Part shown: in pieces, positions 43,429 through 52,889 of the stretch
Layout of the letters: each line of letters starts with the position of its first letter
How positions within the stretch are numbered: position 1 is the stretch's first letter
From: Noviherbaspirillum saxi
GTDB lineage: Bacteria; Pseudomonadota; Gammaproteobacteria; Burkholderiales; Burkholderiaceae_D
Reading direction: 5' to 3'
Assembly (NCBI RefSeq): GCF_003591035.1
Contig: NZ_QYUO01000002.1
Coordinates: 930,001 to 994,000, forward strand
Length of the DNA stretch: 64,000 nt
Notes under the pieces: model-generated
Databases searched by the model: none
Told to the model about the DNA's origin: nothing
The model's input: only the letters and a program-made list of their open reading frames with translations
Program-made: the position numbers and the translations under genes

Positions 43429-45108
43429 TTACCAATTTCGGAATTGACGAGGTGGATCGTAGAGCCCACCGGAAAGACGCACTAAATCTTTCATTGTTTT
43501 GGCGGCAAGTAGGTCTCTCGTGGCTAGCGATTTATCGATACCGAGATCTGCCGGACGTTGAATGATTCCCCGATCCCGTAGATTCTCTACGACGCGTCTG
43601 TCACGCCCCATACCGACCGGCGTATATCCGGCGACGCCTCTAATAGCCTGTTCACGTTCTTCAACATTGCGGCAGAGAAGAAGATTGGCGATGCCTTCTT
43701 CGGTAAGAATGTGCGTGACATCCTCACCGTAGATCATTACCGGCGGAAGGGGCATGGATGCCTGCTCCGCAAGTTGCCATGCGTCGAGTTTTTCAACAAA
43801 GGCGCTATGCATATGCTCGCGGAACGTTTCGACCATCTGCACTACTAATTTCTGGCCGCGGGGAATCTGTCCCGAGGCTTGCCTTCCTTGTTTCCCTGCT
43901 TTCAACCAAGCGGCACTGGCATGTCTGCGTCCACGGGAATCCGATCCCATGTTCGGTGCGCCCCCAAAACCAGAAATTCTTCCAAGCGTCGCCGTTGATG
44001 AATTACCCATCAGGTCGATCTGAAGTGTTGACCCGATAAACATATCGCACGCATAGTGACCTGCTACTTGGCATAGAGCACGGTTACTGCGCATTGATCC
44101 ATCAGGACCGACGAAGAAAATATCCGGGCGGGCACGAATGTAGTTTTCCATACCCAGTTCAGATCCGAACGAGTAGACCGATTCGACGAAACCTGCTTCA
44201 ATCGCCGGGATCAGGGTCGGGTGCGGATTGAGTGCCCAATGACGTGCGATCTTTCCGCGGAGTCCTAGCGCCTCGCCATAAGTCGGTAAGATCAGTTCAA
44301 TTGCCGCCGTATCAAAACCAATACCGTGGTTAAGACGGTTGACTTCATACTCCTTATAGATTCCTTTAATAGCCATCATGGCCATAAGAATCTGAATCTC
44401 CGAAATTTGGGCAGGATCACGAGTGAAGAGTGGCTCAATATAATGCGGTCGGGGCGCTTCGACTACAAAGTCAACCCAGTCGGCAGGCACATCGATCCGC
44501 GGAAGTTGATCAACAATCTGGTTAACCTGAACGATTACGATCCCGCCTTTGAACGCAGTCGCCTCGAGAATTGCGGGAGTGTCCTCGGTATTTGGCCCTG
44601 TATAGAGATTGCCCTGGCGATCGGCGTACTGAGCGGCGACCAGGGCAACACGTGGCGTAAGGTCAACGAAATAACGCGCAAATAGTTCGAGGTAGGTATG
44701 GATAGCACCTATATTGAGCTTCCCTGACGATACTAGCTTTGCTAATCGGTTCGCCTGGGGCCCAGAGAAAGAAAAGTCGAGCTTTGATGCGATTCCCTTT
44801 TCGAATACGTCCAGATGCGCTGGAAGTGCGATTACTGACTGGATCATGTGGAGGCCATTTATTCGCTGCGGGTCCACCGACCGAAGGGATTCAGCTAGAA
44901 AATCAGCCTGTTTCTGATTGTTGCCTTCAAGGCATACTCGATCGCCTGGCTCTAGAACCGAATGAAGAAGGGGAACAATTTCCAATGCAGGCAGGATTTT
45001 TCCACTCAACGCTAAACCCAACGTTTCCTGTGCACGTTGCATCCTCGAAATACGATTGGCCTGCTGAGATCGCCAAGATAATTTCTCATTTAAAAGGTTT
45101 ATAGCCAT
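43429..45108 (-). CDS. mdcA: MdcA, malonate decarboxylase alpha subunit
   Basis: A 559-residue acetyl-S-ACP:malonate ACP transferase that swaps acetate for malonate on MdcC, releasing free acetate. It begins with the typical WRSQQANRISRM and has conserved stretches PGDRVCLEGNNQKQADFLAESL, YADRQGNLYTGPNTEDTPAI and LNHGIGFDTAAIELILPTYGE. First gene of the minus-strand operon and divergent from a LysR gene 191 bp away, whose product probably controls it. The start at MAINLLNEKLSWRSQ was preferred over 45171 by family length. Confidence 0.92.
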   Translation of the reverse strand: MAINLLNEKLSWRSQQANRISRMQRAQETLGLALSGKILPALEIVPLLHSVLEPGDRVCLEGNNQKQADFLAESLRSVDPQRINGLHMIQSVIALPAHLDVFEKGIASKLDFSFSGPQANRLAKLVSSGKLNIGAIHTYLELFARYFVDLTPRVALVAAQYADRQGNLYTGPNTEDTPAILEATAFKGGIVIVQVNQIVDQLPRIDVPADWVDFVVEAPRPHYIEPLFTRDPAQISEIQILMAMMAIKGIYKEYEVNRLNHGIGFDTAAIELILPTYGEALGLRGKIARHWALNPHPTLIPAIEAGFVESVYSFGSELGMENYIRARPDIFFVGPDGSMRSNRALCQVAGHYACDMFIGSTLQIDLMGNSSTATLGRISGFGGAPNMGSDSRGRRHASAAWLKAGKQGRQASGQIPRGQKLVVQMVETFREHMHSAFVEKLDAWQLAEQASMPLPPVMIYGEDVTHILTEEGIANLLLCRNVEEREQAIRGVAGYTPVGMGRDRRVVENLRDRGIIQRPADLGIDKSLATRDLLAAKTMKDLVRLSGGLYDPPRQFRNW

Positions 45109-45235
45109 AAACTCTTTGCGATAATGGGTTGAAGTTGAACTGCTCTTGCAGAACTCAGGAGGGTTCCGCAAACGTTTGGAGGCGAACGGCCAGTTAACAC
45201 TATCAGCTCGGCGCTAAATAGCGAAACGGAAATAA

Positions 45236-45258
45236 CGCACCTATTTGTGCAAAAATGC
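45236..45258. promoter_or_regulatory. Candidate LysR operator between mdcA and LysR gene
   Basis: Two overlapping dyads lie in the 191-bp divergent region: GCAC-CTATTT-GTGC (45236-45249) and TGCAAAAATGCA (45247-45258). They lie about 40-65 bp before the LysR start and 130 bp before mdcA, plausible for a LysR-type protein controlling both directions. Binding is inferred from symmetry and position only. Confidence 0.4.
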
Positions 45259-45299
45259 ATAGGGCTATGGACGAAGGCGCCTAGTATTCAGGAGGAGTT

Positions 45300-46202
45300 A
45301 TGCAGTTTCAGCATCTAAATTGGGATGATCTCCGCGTTTTCCTCGAGGTGGCACGCGCGGGCAACATATCTAAGTCTGCAAAGCGGCTAAACATTGATCA
45401 TTCAACGGCCAGCAGACGTATAACGCAATTAGAGTTCTCGCTCGGGTCCAGCCTGTTCGAGCGCAATCGAAGCGGGCTCGTACTTAATGCTCTAGGTCAG
45501 CGCCTGCTTGTCTACGTTGAAGGTATTGAAAGCAATGTCCTAGCCATTGGCGAGGCTGTAGGTGCAAAGGAACTCGAGCTGAGCGGGACAGTGCGCGTTG
45601 GGACGATGGAAGGTATTGCGTCGCTATATTTGGCCGAGCGGTTCTTGGGACTTCGAGAGCGGTACGGGGCGTTGCGCATCGAACTAGTCACTTCGTCTCA
45701 GCAACTACACGTCACCCGCCGCGAAGCTGACATCTTTTTGAGCTTCTTCCGGCCTGAGGGCAGAGGATTAGACGCTGAGATGATTGGTAAATTTAACCTC
45801 AATCTTTATGCTACGAGAAGTTACCTCGATAAACGTGGAGTTCCTACTTCGAGGGCGGATCTTAGGGACCATGACTTCGTCGGATATGTACATGATCTGA
45901 TCCAGGTAGATACCGTCCGGTGGCTCGACGAAGTTATCGTCAACCCGAATCTCGTTTTTCATTCCACCAGCATGATTTCCCAGATGCATGCCGCGAGTAG
46001 CGGACTTGGGATAGTTCTTTTACCAACTTTCGCTGTACCGGAAAGACTCGGTCTTGAACGTTTACCGGTACAAGACGTAAAGGTCGAGCGTAAAATCTGG
46101 TTAAGTGCCCATCAAGACTTGCGTTATATTCCGCGTGTCAAGGCGGTTGTGCAATATCTTATGGCTATCGTTAGGAAAGATATGGAATTCCTGTCCACTT
46201 AG
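45300..46202 (+). CDS. LysR-family regulator of the malonate/nitrile locus
   Basis: A 300-residue LysR-type regulator. The N-terminal helix-turn-helix reads NWDDLRVFLEVARAGNISKSAKRLNIDHSTASRRITQLE, and the effector domain starts near ELSGTVRVGTMEGIASLYLAERFL. The HSTASRR form places it in a different LysR branch from the classical MdcR proteins I recall. It follows AGGAGG and is divergent from mdcA. The MHS permease gene follows on the same strand after 148 bp. Its ligand is probably the imported acid or nitrile. Confidence 0.87.
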   Translation: MQFQHLNWDDLRVFLEVARAGNISKSAKRLNIDHSTASRRITQLEFSLGSSLFERNRSGLVLNALGQRLLVYVEGIESNVLAIGEAVGAKELELSGTVRVGTMEGIASLYLAERFLGLRERYGALRIELVTSSQQLHVTRREADIFLSFFRPEGRGLDAEMIGKFNLNLYATRSYLDKRGVPTSRADLRDHDFVGYVHDLIQVDTVRWLDEVIVNPNLVFHSTSMISQMHAASSGLGIVLLPTFAVPERLGLERLPVQDVKVERKIWLSAHQDLRYIPRVKAVVQYLMAIVRKDMEFLST

Positions 46203-46350
46203 CCAATGTGAGCGTGCATTTTCGCAAAGCACAACGACAGATGCTCTTTTTTCGCACAATGGTCTGCAGAATTGCTCGTATTTAAGCGTCACGAAATCTT
46301 GTAATGTGCTTGCAACGATTGTTCGTTCTAGGTGATTACAGGAGACAGAA

Positions 46351-47958
46351 ATGGAATATCTTGACGCGGCCGCCCGACCAAGCGGCAGTATCGACAATGA
46401 AGCTAAGGAGATGCGAAAGGTGATCTTCGGATCATCCCTCGGTACTGCATTCGAATGGTATGACTTCTTTGTATTTGGCACGCTCGCGGCAATACTCGGC
46501 CCGCTATTTTTTTCAAAGGAACTCGGCGAGACAGGCGCCTTTCTCGCGGGCCTAGCGACCTATGGAGCTGGTTTGGTCTTGCGACCATTCGGCTCACTCT
46601 TGTTCGGGAAAATGGGTGACATTGCTGGTCGGAAGACAACTTTCATGATCACGATGGCCCTTATGGGTGTTTCGACCGCCGGAGTGGGCCTGTTACCTAC
46701 CTACGAGCAGGCAGGGATCATCGCTCCGATCTTGCTTGTCATCCTGAGATGTTTACAGGGCCTGGCGCTGGGTGGTGAATATGGTGGCGCGGCTACGTAT
46801 GTTGCAGAACATGCTGCTCCAGGACGCCGCGGATATGCTACAGGTTGGATTCAGATCTGCGCTACCGTAGGCTTTTTCCTCTCGCTGGTTATCGTGCTGT
46901 CGTGCCAGACTGCGCTCGGCCCAGAACAGTTTAAAGCCTGGGGCTGGCGGATTCCGTTCCTTATTTCCGTGGGATTGTTCGGCGTCTCCATGTATATCCG
47001 GTCGCAGCTCAACGAGTCGCCCGTCTTTATGAAGATGAAAGCTGCCGGCCATCTTACAAAGTCGCCGATCAAAGATAGTTTCGGAAACTGGGAAAATATG
47101 AAAGTTGTCCTGCTCGCATTGTTCGGTGCGGTAGCGGGCTCCGGCATCATCTGGTACACCGGCCAGTTCTATGCCCTCATTTTCCTGCAGAAGTCGCTTA
47201 AAATGGAATTCGGGACTGCATACATCTTGGTCTCGATTGCGTTGGCCATGGCTACTCCATTCTTCGTGATTTTTGGCTGGCTGTCGGACGTAATCGGACG
47301 TAAGAAGATTATGATGTTTGTCTTTCTGCTCGCGGCCGTGACATATGTGCCGATTTTCCAAGGACTTACCCATTATGGGAATCCGGCTTTGGAAAGAGCA
47401 ATTGCAACTTCACCAGTTACGGTTGCATCGAATGAATGCTCCATTCGCGCATTCTCAGGACCGCAGACCGACTGCGAGAAGGTCAAGGAGTTTCTTAATA
47501 CTGCTTCCGTGCCGCATACTCTAGTCGCAAAGAGCGGCCCTGGAGTAACGACAAAAATTGGTAATAAAGTCGTTGAAGGTCTTGATGTCGCAGGTCTCAA
47601 AGCAGCTATCAAATCCGCCCAGTATCCGGAAAAGGCATTGGATAGCGAGATTAACAAGCCGATGGTTGTACTGTTACTGTTCATTCTCGTGATGTACGTG
47701 TGTATGGGGTACGGCCCGCTTGCTGCCTTGTTAGTGGAGCTCTTCCCGACACGTATCCGCTATTCGAGCATCTCTATGCCGTATCACATTGGTACCGGTT
47801 ATTTTGGTGGGTTCATGCTGTACTTCGCCACCTTGATCACTACGAGTACTGGAGATATTTATGCAGGGTTGTATTATCCGATTGTGATCGCTGTATTGTC
47901 TTTAATCGTCGGTCTTTTCTGGCTTCCTGAGACAAAGGACTTTGACGTTAGTCGTTAA
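46351..47958 (+). CDS. MHS-family permease with large internal hydrophilic loop
   Basis: A 535-residue metabolite:H+ symporter of the major facilitator superfamily. Helix 1 region reads GTAFEWYDFFVFGTLAAILG, the MHS hallmark; loop 2-3 is GKMGDIAGRKTTFM. Between helices about 10 and 11 is a hydrophilic domain of roughly 100 residues (about 340-440) with two Cys (SNECSIRAF, QTDCEKV), seen in one subgroup of bacterial MHS carriers. The start follows CAGGAGACAGAA. As mdcF, madLM or mdcL are absent, this is the likely importer of malonate or its precursor. Confidence 0.88.
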   Translation: MEYLDAAARPSGSIDNEAKEMRKVIFGSSLGTAFEWYDFFVFGTLAAILGPLFFSKELGETGAFLAGLATYGAGLVLRPFGSLLFGKMGDIAGRKTTFMITMALMGVSTAGVGLLPTYEQAGIIAPILLVILRCLQGLALGGEYGGAATYVAEHAAPGRRGYATGWIQICATVGFFLSLVIVLSCQTALGPEQFKAWGWRIPFLISVGLFGVSMYIRSQLNESPVFMKMKAAGHLTKSPIKDSFGNWENMKVVLLALFGAVAGSGIIWYTGQFYALIFLQKSLKMEFGTAYILVSIALAMATPFFVIFGWLSDVIGRKKIMMFVFLLAAVTYVPIFQGLTHYGNPALERAIATSPVTVASNECSIRAFSGPQTDCEKVKEFLNTASVPHTLVAKSGPGVTTKIGNKVVEGLDVAGLKAAIKSAQYPEKALDSEINKPMVVLLLFILVMYVCMGYGPLAALLVELFPTRIRYSSISMPYHIGTGYFGGFMLYFATLITTSTGDIYAGLYYPIVIAVLSLIVGLFWLPETKDFDVSR

Positions 47959-48367
47959 TCACGAACGTGAATGGGGCGAGGTCCATTAGCCGCAGCCCCA
48001 TGTTTCCTTGTCCTTGTTTCGGCGAATTCCTATTCGCCAGCGAGCGGGGGACTGTAGGAGCAGCCATCGCGTTACCATAGCCCGCGCTGGCTCTTCGATT
48101 CGGGATGTGAGCTCAACTAATGCGCAGCTGATTCCGCGCCTAGGAATGACGGTACAAAAGCACCAAACCAGAGATGGCTTAGTTACCCTACGGTGTCTCC
48201 TTCTTCCAACGACTAAAAAAATGAATCCGATCAAGAGTCCGTGAAGTCGCGCGTCGCAGTCCTTGTCGCATTCTTATGCGTAAGGTGGCCTTCGACAAAG
48301 CTTGCATAACTAGGTAGCGTTTGAAGAATCGAACCTACTGCTGTTTTAATTTACTACATATCAAACT
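47959..48367. other. 409-bp stretch upstream of acs, no convincing gene
   Basis: Overlapping short frames exist on both strands (for example 48008-48244) but none has a ribosome site or family resemblance. The acs start is preceded by AT-rich sequence (TTTAATTTACTACATATC) that could hold a promoter but lacks a visible Shine-Dalgarno. Confidence 0.4.
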
Positions 48368-50347
48368 ATGACAATTCATGAGTCCGAGATGAGGGTATTT
48401 TTACCGCCTGTTGCATTGGCAGAGAGAGCAACAGTGTCGAGCATGGAAGCATATACGGCAATGTGCACCGCAGCGGATGAAGACTACGAGGGCTTCTGGG
48501 CAAAACTTGCTAATGAAAATCTCCATTGGCACAAACCCTTCACAAAGACGTTAAACGAGTCAGATGCTCCCTTCTATAGATGGTTTGACGACGGACGTCT
48601 GAATGTCTCTTACAATTGCCTGGATCGAAATTTGCAGCATGGTAATGCTGACAAGACGGCGGTGATTTTTGAGGCCGATGACGGTGAGATAACCAATATC
48701 ACCTATTCGGATATGCACGAGCGCGTTTGCCAGTTTGCGAATGGGCTCAAGTCGCTCGGCATCAAGAAGGGCGATCGCGTCGTGATCTACATGCCGATGT
48801 CGGTCGAAGGCATCGTCGCGATGCAGGCTTGTGCCCGTATTGGTGCCACCCACTCTGTCGTCTTTGGAGGCTTTTCCGCAAAGTCCTTGCAGGAACGCAT
48901 AATCGATGCAGGTGCGGTCGCTGTCATCACCGCCGATGAACAAGTACGCGGCGGGAAGCGGCTACCGCTTAAGACGATTGTCGACGAAGCGATCAATGGA
49001 GACGTCTGTGATTTCGTGCGGAATGTGATCGTGTATCGGCGAACCGGCGGTGACGTCGAAATGATTGCTGATCGCGATCTTTGGCTGCATGAGGTCATCG
49101 CAGACCAGCCCGCCGACTGCGAGCCGGAATGGGTCGATGCCGAGCATCCGCTGTTCATCCTCTATACCTCCGGCTCGACCGGCAAACCCAAGGGCGTCCA
49201 GCATTCCTCGGCTGGCTACCTGCTGTGGGCGATGCTGACCATGAAGTGGACTTTCGACATCAAGCCCACTGACATCTTCTGGTGCACCGCCGACATCGGC
49301 TGGGTCACCGGCCACACCTATATCGCCTATGGCCCGCTGGCCGTAGGCGCAACCCAGATCGTGTTCGAAGGCGTGCCGACCTATCCCAATGCCGGCCGTT
49401 TCTGGGACATGATTGCCAAACACAAGGCCACCATTTTCTATACCGCGCCGACGGCGATCCGCTCGCTGATCAAGGCCGCCGACGCCGATGCCGAAGTGCA
49501 TCCAAAGAAATACGATCTGTCCAGCCTGCGCCTGCTGGGCTCGGTCGGCGAGCCGATCAATCCGGAAGCCTGGATGTGGTACTACCGCAATGTGGGCAAT
49601 GAACACTGCCCGATCGTCGATACCTTCTGGCAAACCGAGACCGGCGGCCACATGATCACGCCGCTGCCGGGTGCCACACCGATGGTGCCGGGTTCATGCA
49701 CGATGCCGCTGCCGGGCATCATGGCCGCGGTGGTCGATGAAACCGGCAACGACTTGCCGAATGGACAGGGCGGCATCCTGGTGGTCAAGCGGCCCTGGCC
49801 ATCGATGATCCGCACCATCTGGGGCGATCCGGAGCGGTTCAAGAAGAGTTATTTCCCGGAAGAGCTGGGCGGCAAGATTTACCTGGCTGGCGACGGGGCG
49901 GTGCGCAATGACAAGACCGGTTACTTCACGATCACCGGTCGCATCGACGATGTCTTGAATGTGTCGGGTCACCGCATGGGCACGATGGAAATCGAATCGG
50001 CGCTGGTGGCCAATCCGCTGGTGGCGGAAGCGGCGGTGGTGGGCAAGCCGGACGAGACCACGGGCGAATCGATTTGCGCCTTCGTGGTGCTGAAGCGGGC
50101 ACGGCCGAGCGGCGAGGAAGCCAGGCAGATTGCCAAGGAATTGCGCGACTGGGTGGCCAGGGAAATTGGTCCGATCGCCAAGCCCAAGGAAATCCGATTT
50201 GGCGACAACCTGCCCAAGACCCGTTCCGGCAAGATCATGCGCCGCTTGCTGCGCGTACTGGCCAAGGGCGAGCAGATCACGCAAGATATCTCCACGCTGG
50301 AAAACCCAGCCATCCTTCAACAGCTAAAGACGGTAGTAACCACCTGA
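48368..50347 (+). CDS. acs: Acetyl-CoA synthetase
   Basis: A 659-residue AMP-forming acetyl-CoA synthetase. Core motifs are intact: P-loop [31 protein letters not shown] segment, [18 protein letters not shown], hinge [21 protein letters not shown] and the C-terminal acetylation-site motif [11 protein letters not shown]. It would activate the acetate released by malonate decarboxylase, closing the pathway. Codon use changes along the gene: the first 300-600 bp use AGA, AGG, TTA and ATA freely like the neighbouring island, the rest is GC-rich. No clear ribosome site was found at the start; an internal ATG at 48395 is also possible. Confidence 0.92.
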   Translation: MTIHESEMRVFLPPVALAERATVSSMEAYTAMCTAADEDYEGFWAKLANENLHWHKPFTKTLNESDAPFYRWFDDGRLNVSYNCLDRNLQHGNADKTAVIFEADDGEITNITYSDMHERVCQFANGLKSLGIKKGDRVVIYMPMSVEGIVAMQACARIGATHSVVFGGFSAKSLQERIIDAGAVAVITADEQVRGGKRLPLKTIVDEAINGDVCDFVRNVIVYRRTGGDVEMIADRDLWLHEVIADQPADCEPEWVDAEHPLFILYTSGSTGKPKGVQHSSAGYLLWAMLTMKWTFDIKPTDIFWCTADIGWVTGHTYIAYGPLAVGATQIVFEGVPTYPNAGRFWDMIAKHKATIFYTAPTAIRSLIKAADADAEVHPKKYDLSSLRLLGSVGEPINPEAWMWYYRNVGNEHCPIVDTFWQTETGGHMITPLPGATPMVPGSCTMPLPGIMAAVVDETGNDLPNGQGGILVVKRPWPSMIRTIWGDPERFKKSYFPEELGGKIYLAGDGAVRNDKTGYFTITGRIDDVLNVSGHRMGTMEIESALVANPLVAEAAVVGKPDETTGESICAFVVLKRARPSGEEARQIAKELRDWVAREIGPIAKPKEIRFGDNLPKTRSGKIMRRLLRVLAKGEQITQDISTLENPAILQQLKTVVTT

Positions 50348-50408
50348 AGATACCCATTAATAAGAACAGCAATTCAGCATCTTTACGATTAATTAGTTAA
50401 GGAAAAGC

Positions 50409-50870
50409 ATGAAATCAATGATTATTCGATCGCTCATTTTGCTTACTACAGCGCTTTTTCTGACAAGCACAGGTGCAGCCGAGCGTGCATCGAAAGAAGA
50501 AGCAGTCGCGATGGTGAAAAAGGCAGTCGCATATTACAAGAAGAACGGTAGAGACAAGGCACTGACGGCTTTTAGCGATGACAAAGGTCAGTTCAGAGAT
50601 CGGGAACTATTTCTCGTGGTCTTAGACGACGGAGGGCAAGTGCTAGCTCATTCAGCGTTACCAAAGATGATTGGCGCAAACATAAGCGAAATGAAAGACA
50701 GTAATGGTGTGTTCATTACAAAAGGCTTCTACAAAGCTGTGAAAAACAGCAGCCATGGGTGGAGTGACGAATATGTCTTCACTAACCCGCACACTAAAAC
50801 AATGGAGAAAAAACATACTTACGTAGAAAAAGTCGACAATCTACTCATCGCATGTGGAGTGTATAAGTAG
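50409..50870 (+). CDS. Secreted single-Cache (sCache_2) protein
   Basis: A 153-residue protein with a clear signal peptide (IIRSLILLTTALFLTSTGAAE) and one Cache domain: EAVAMVKKAVAYYKKNGRDKALTAFSD, FLVVLDDGGQVLAHSALPKMIGANISEMKD, and W-x-D-EYVFTNPHTK-KKHTYVEKVDNLLIACGVY. Cache domains bind small acids such as acetate, propionate or pyruvate. With no membrane anchor or output domain it would act in the periplasm as a soluble binding protein. It follows AAGGAAAAGC, 61 bp after acs. Confidence 0.8.
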   Translation: MKSMIIRSLILLTTALFLTSTGAAERASKEEAVAMVKKAVAYYKKNGRDKALTAFSDDKGQFRDRELFLVVLDDGGQVLAHSALPKMIGANISEMKDSNGVFITKGFYKAVKNSSHGWSDEYVFTNPHTKTMEKKHTYVEKVDNLLIACGVYK

Positions 50871-51395
50871 TACCGTTTTTAGAGATCTGGCGGTTCCCAG
50901 CCAGTCTATTGGCAGCGTACTAAGGAATCATACGTAGGCGACATGCAACCGAATGTGGTTAGCCCAATACCTCTGGGGAGCCGTCAACCCACTCTCACGT
51001 CGACCTATCCGAGCGACCAACTTCTAAAGAGGCGAAATGCCGCGAGCAACGCATGCTTGGCACGATTGCATTGGGGCTCCCCGCCAGATTTCGAGGCACG
51101 AAGCGAAGTTCCTTTTGTCCCGATGCTAATCATGGTTAGCGCATCGGATATTCATGAATGTCCAGTCCTTCACTATCGTCATATAGGGTCGAGATCTATC
51201 CACAAGCGAGATCGTAAGACCAGGGCTGGACAATCGAGCAACGAATTTCATAATCAAACCGACGAATAAAAGAAAGGTGGGGAGACATTACCGCACCTGC
51301 TACGCGTTAGAAGTCCGGATCAACAGACGAACCAGCGGAACGCTTAAGTGGGTGCCATTAATCATTAGGGCAACCTTATCTAGAGAGTCGATATT
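50871..51395. other. Intergenic stretch, no convincing gene
   Basis: A 525-bp stretch after the sCache gene. A 108-codon frame (50943-51269) has no ribosome site, irregular composition and no recognisable motif. No repeat or terminator was noted. Confidence 0.4.
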
Positions 51396-51692
51396 ATGAT
51401 CAAAACGATATCCAATGATGTTTATATACTGTGCAGTTACGAGCTGAATGCGCTCTTAGAAGCGCTTCGTCGTGATATGCGATCCCAAACGAACCTGGGG
51501 CACGAAAATACGCAATACAAGGACTTCCACTATCTAAATGCACGTACAAGCAAACGATTATTGGAAGCACTGAACCCGAAATCAGTTACACATCGCCATA
51601 CCTCTGTCATACCCAAATCTCAAGCGATAGGCATTAAACGCTATGAACCTATGCCACATTCGCGTAACACGGTCGTAGCGTTAATGGACTAG
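51396..51692 (+). CDS. Hypothetical 98-residue protein
   Basis: An open frame MIKTISNDVYILCSYELNALLEALRRDM... with a reasonable helical N-terminal half and basic C-terminal half. A weak GAGAG lies ahead of the start. No domain is recognised. It may be a real small gene or a chance frame in AT-rich DNA. Confidence 0.3.
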   Translation: MIKTISNDVYILCSYELNALLEALRRDMRSQTNLGHENTQYKDFHYLNARTSKRLLEALNPKSVTHRHTSVIPKSQAIGIKRYEPMPHSRNTVVALMD

Positions 51693-51782
51693 CTTTCAGG
51701 AGTGGTCCACCTGCCTTGTTTGCAATGAATAGCAGGAAGTCGAAGATCGTGATTGCTTAGGTCCGGGCATGGAGGTTGAGTC

Positions 51783-51980
51783 ATGGGAACGAAACGGACC
51801 AAACTGGATTTCACGGCACTCGAACAACGCCGGCATTGGGAGCGTCAGCGGATCTTCACCCAGCAACTGCAACGTCCGCATAACGATGGCATTAGCATCC
51901 CACGTCGATTCAGAGAGAAAGAATTGCACTTGTTACGCAGGCGCAGTCTGCGCCTGCACCAACGACTCCGCCCCCGCTAA
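51783..51980 (+). pseudogene. Transposase N-terminal remnant (IS630-like)
   Basis: A frame with a strong ribosome site (GGAGG seven bases before ATG) opens with GTKRTKLDFTALEQRR, resembling the first residues of IS630-family transposases. It then diverges into a basic, non-homologous sequence and stops after 65 codons. The helix-turn-helix and catalytic DDE parts are absent. It lies only 34 bp from the TA-bounded MITE at 52014, the element type such a transposase would mobilise. Identification is tentative because so little is left. Confidence 0.35.
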
Positions 51981-52013
51981 CGCGGTGAGTGTCTTGAGTC
52001 GGTCGTGCGGGGC

Positions 52014-52178
52014 TAGAGCAGTTTCATCCTGACTGTGCCGTCGATGCCGGACGCTTTGCCCGCGGCACTGCGTTGTCTTGGGGCCGCCGAGGCCTCCTTG
52101 CCATGTCGCGTCGCCGCGCCTTGCTCCACGGACAAATCGCCTCGGCCTTGCCTGGCAAGTCAGGATGAACTTGCTCTA
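52014..52178. mobile_element. MITE-like palindromic element, copy 2
   Basis: Diverged copy of 2441-2601, 165 bp. Begins TAGAGCAGTTTCATCCTGAC and ends GTCAGGATGAACTTGCTCTA, again with TA at both edges. The inner part keeps GCCGGACGCTTTGCCCGCGG and CATGTCGCGTCGCCGCGCC but has a replaced middle segment. It lies upstream of the second DUF1302 gene, as copy 1 lies upstream of the first. Confidence 0.75.
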
Positions 52179-52889
52179 GCAGATCGGCAGGATAGGTGCA
52201 CAAGCAGTGGCGTTGCGCCAGCGAATGAAACAGGGCGTCGAATTACGCCGCATAGTCTTCCAATGGACCGGGTGCCGGTGTACACGGACGCCGGGCAGTC
52301 ATGGCGGTGCCTTCTGTTCCCATCCTAGCCCCTCAATCAACCACTTTCAACAAACTACCGCTAGCGACCTGTCATTAACTAGTTTGAGTTCGCACTCCCA
52401 AACTAATTGATGACAGGCCCTAGTTCGCTAAAGGCATTCTTGGCCTGGCGTGTCAATGAAATCTCGACACGTTGCTTTTTCTTGACGGCCTATCTTTACC
52501 CCCCCCTTTTTTGGAGGGGGGCGAGCGGAAATTCGCCTCGTTTAACCTCGCGTTGAAGGGAAAGGGTAAGTCGGATACGCACTGCGCAAGCTTAAGTTTA
52601 TCGAAATCAATCAGTTATTGCGCTCGATCATTAGCAAAACGAACCGCTTGCCTTCCTTGCCATAGAGGCAAGGATTTGTGCGAGATGGGCGATATACCCG
52701 GTTCGGCGATAGAGGACTGATATGCGGAGGCTGATTAGTAAGTAAGCAAGAACAACAATCCAATACGAGGGGCAGTGAAGATGGAGGAAAGCAACATGCG
52801 GATTTGAAGCGCGCTCTGGGAGGCCCTGATGCAAATGAGCAGCAGGGTACAAAAAAGCATTAGAAAAATTAAGACTTTGGAGAATCAAG
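52179..52889. promoter_or_regulatory. 710-bp upstream region of second DUF1302 gene
   Basis: No gene is seen. Structures: a long imperfect dyad CCTGTCATTAACTAGTTTG / CAAACTAATTGATGACAGG (52368-52417, two mismatches in 19), suited to a dimeric regulator; an eight-C and six-G hairpin (52499-52521); and CCTTGCC-ataga-GGCAAGG (52655-52673). The DUF1302 start itself follows CTTTGGAGAATCAAG. Which of these controls the cluster cannot be told. Confidence 0.4.

Noticed and set aside
47986..48244. Overlapping frames on both strands upstream of acs
   Set aside because: Each would exclude the other, neither has a ribosome site, and composition is not protein-like.
52499..52521. C-run/G-run hairpin as a terminator
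   Set aside because: The T-run lies in the loop rather than after the stem, and no gene ends nearby on either strand.
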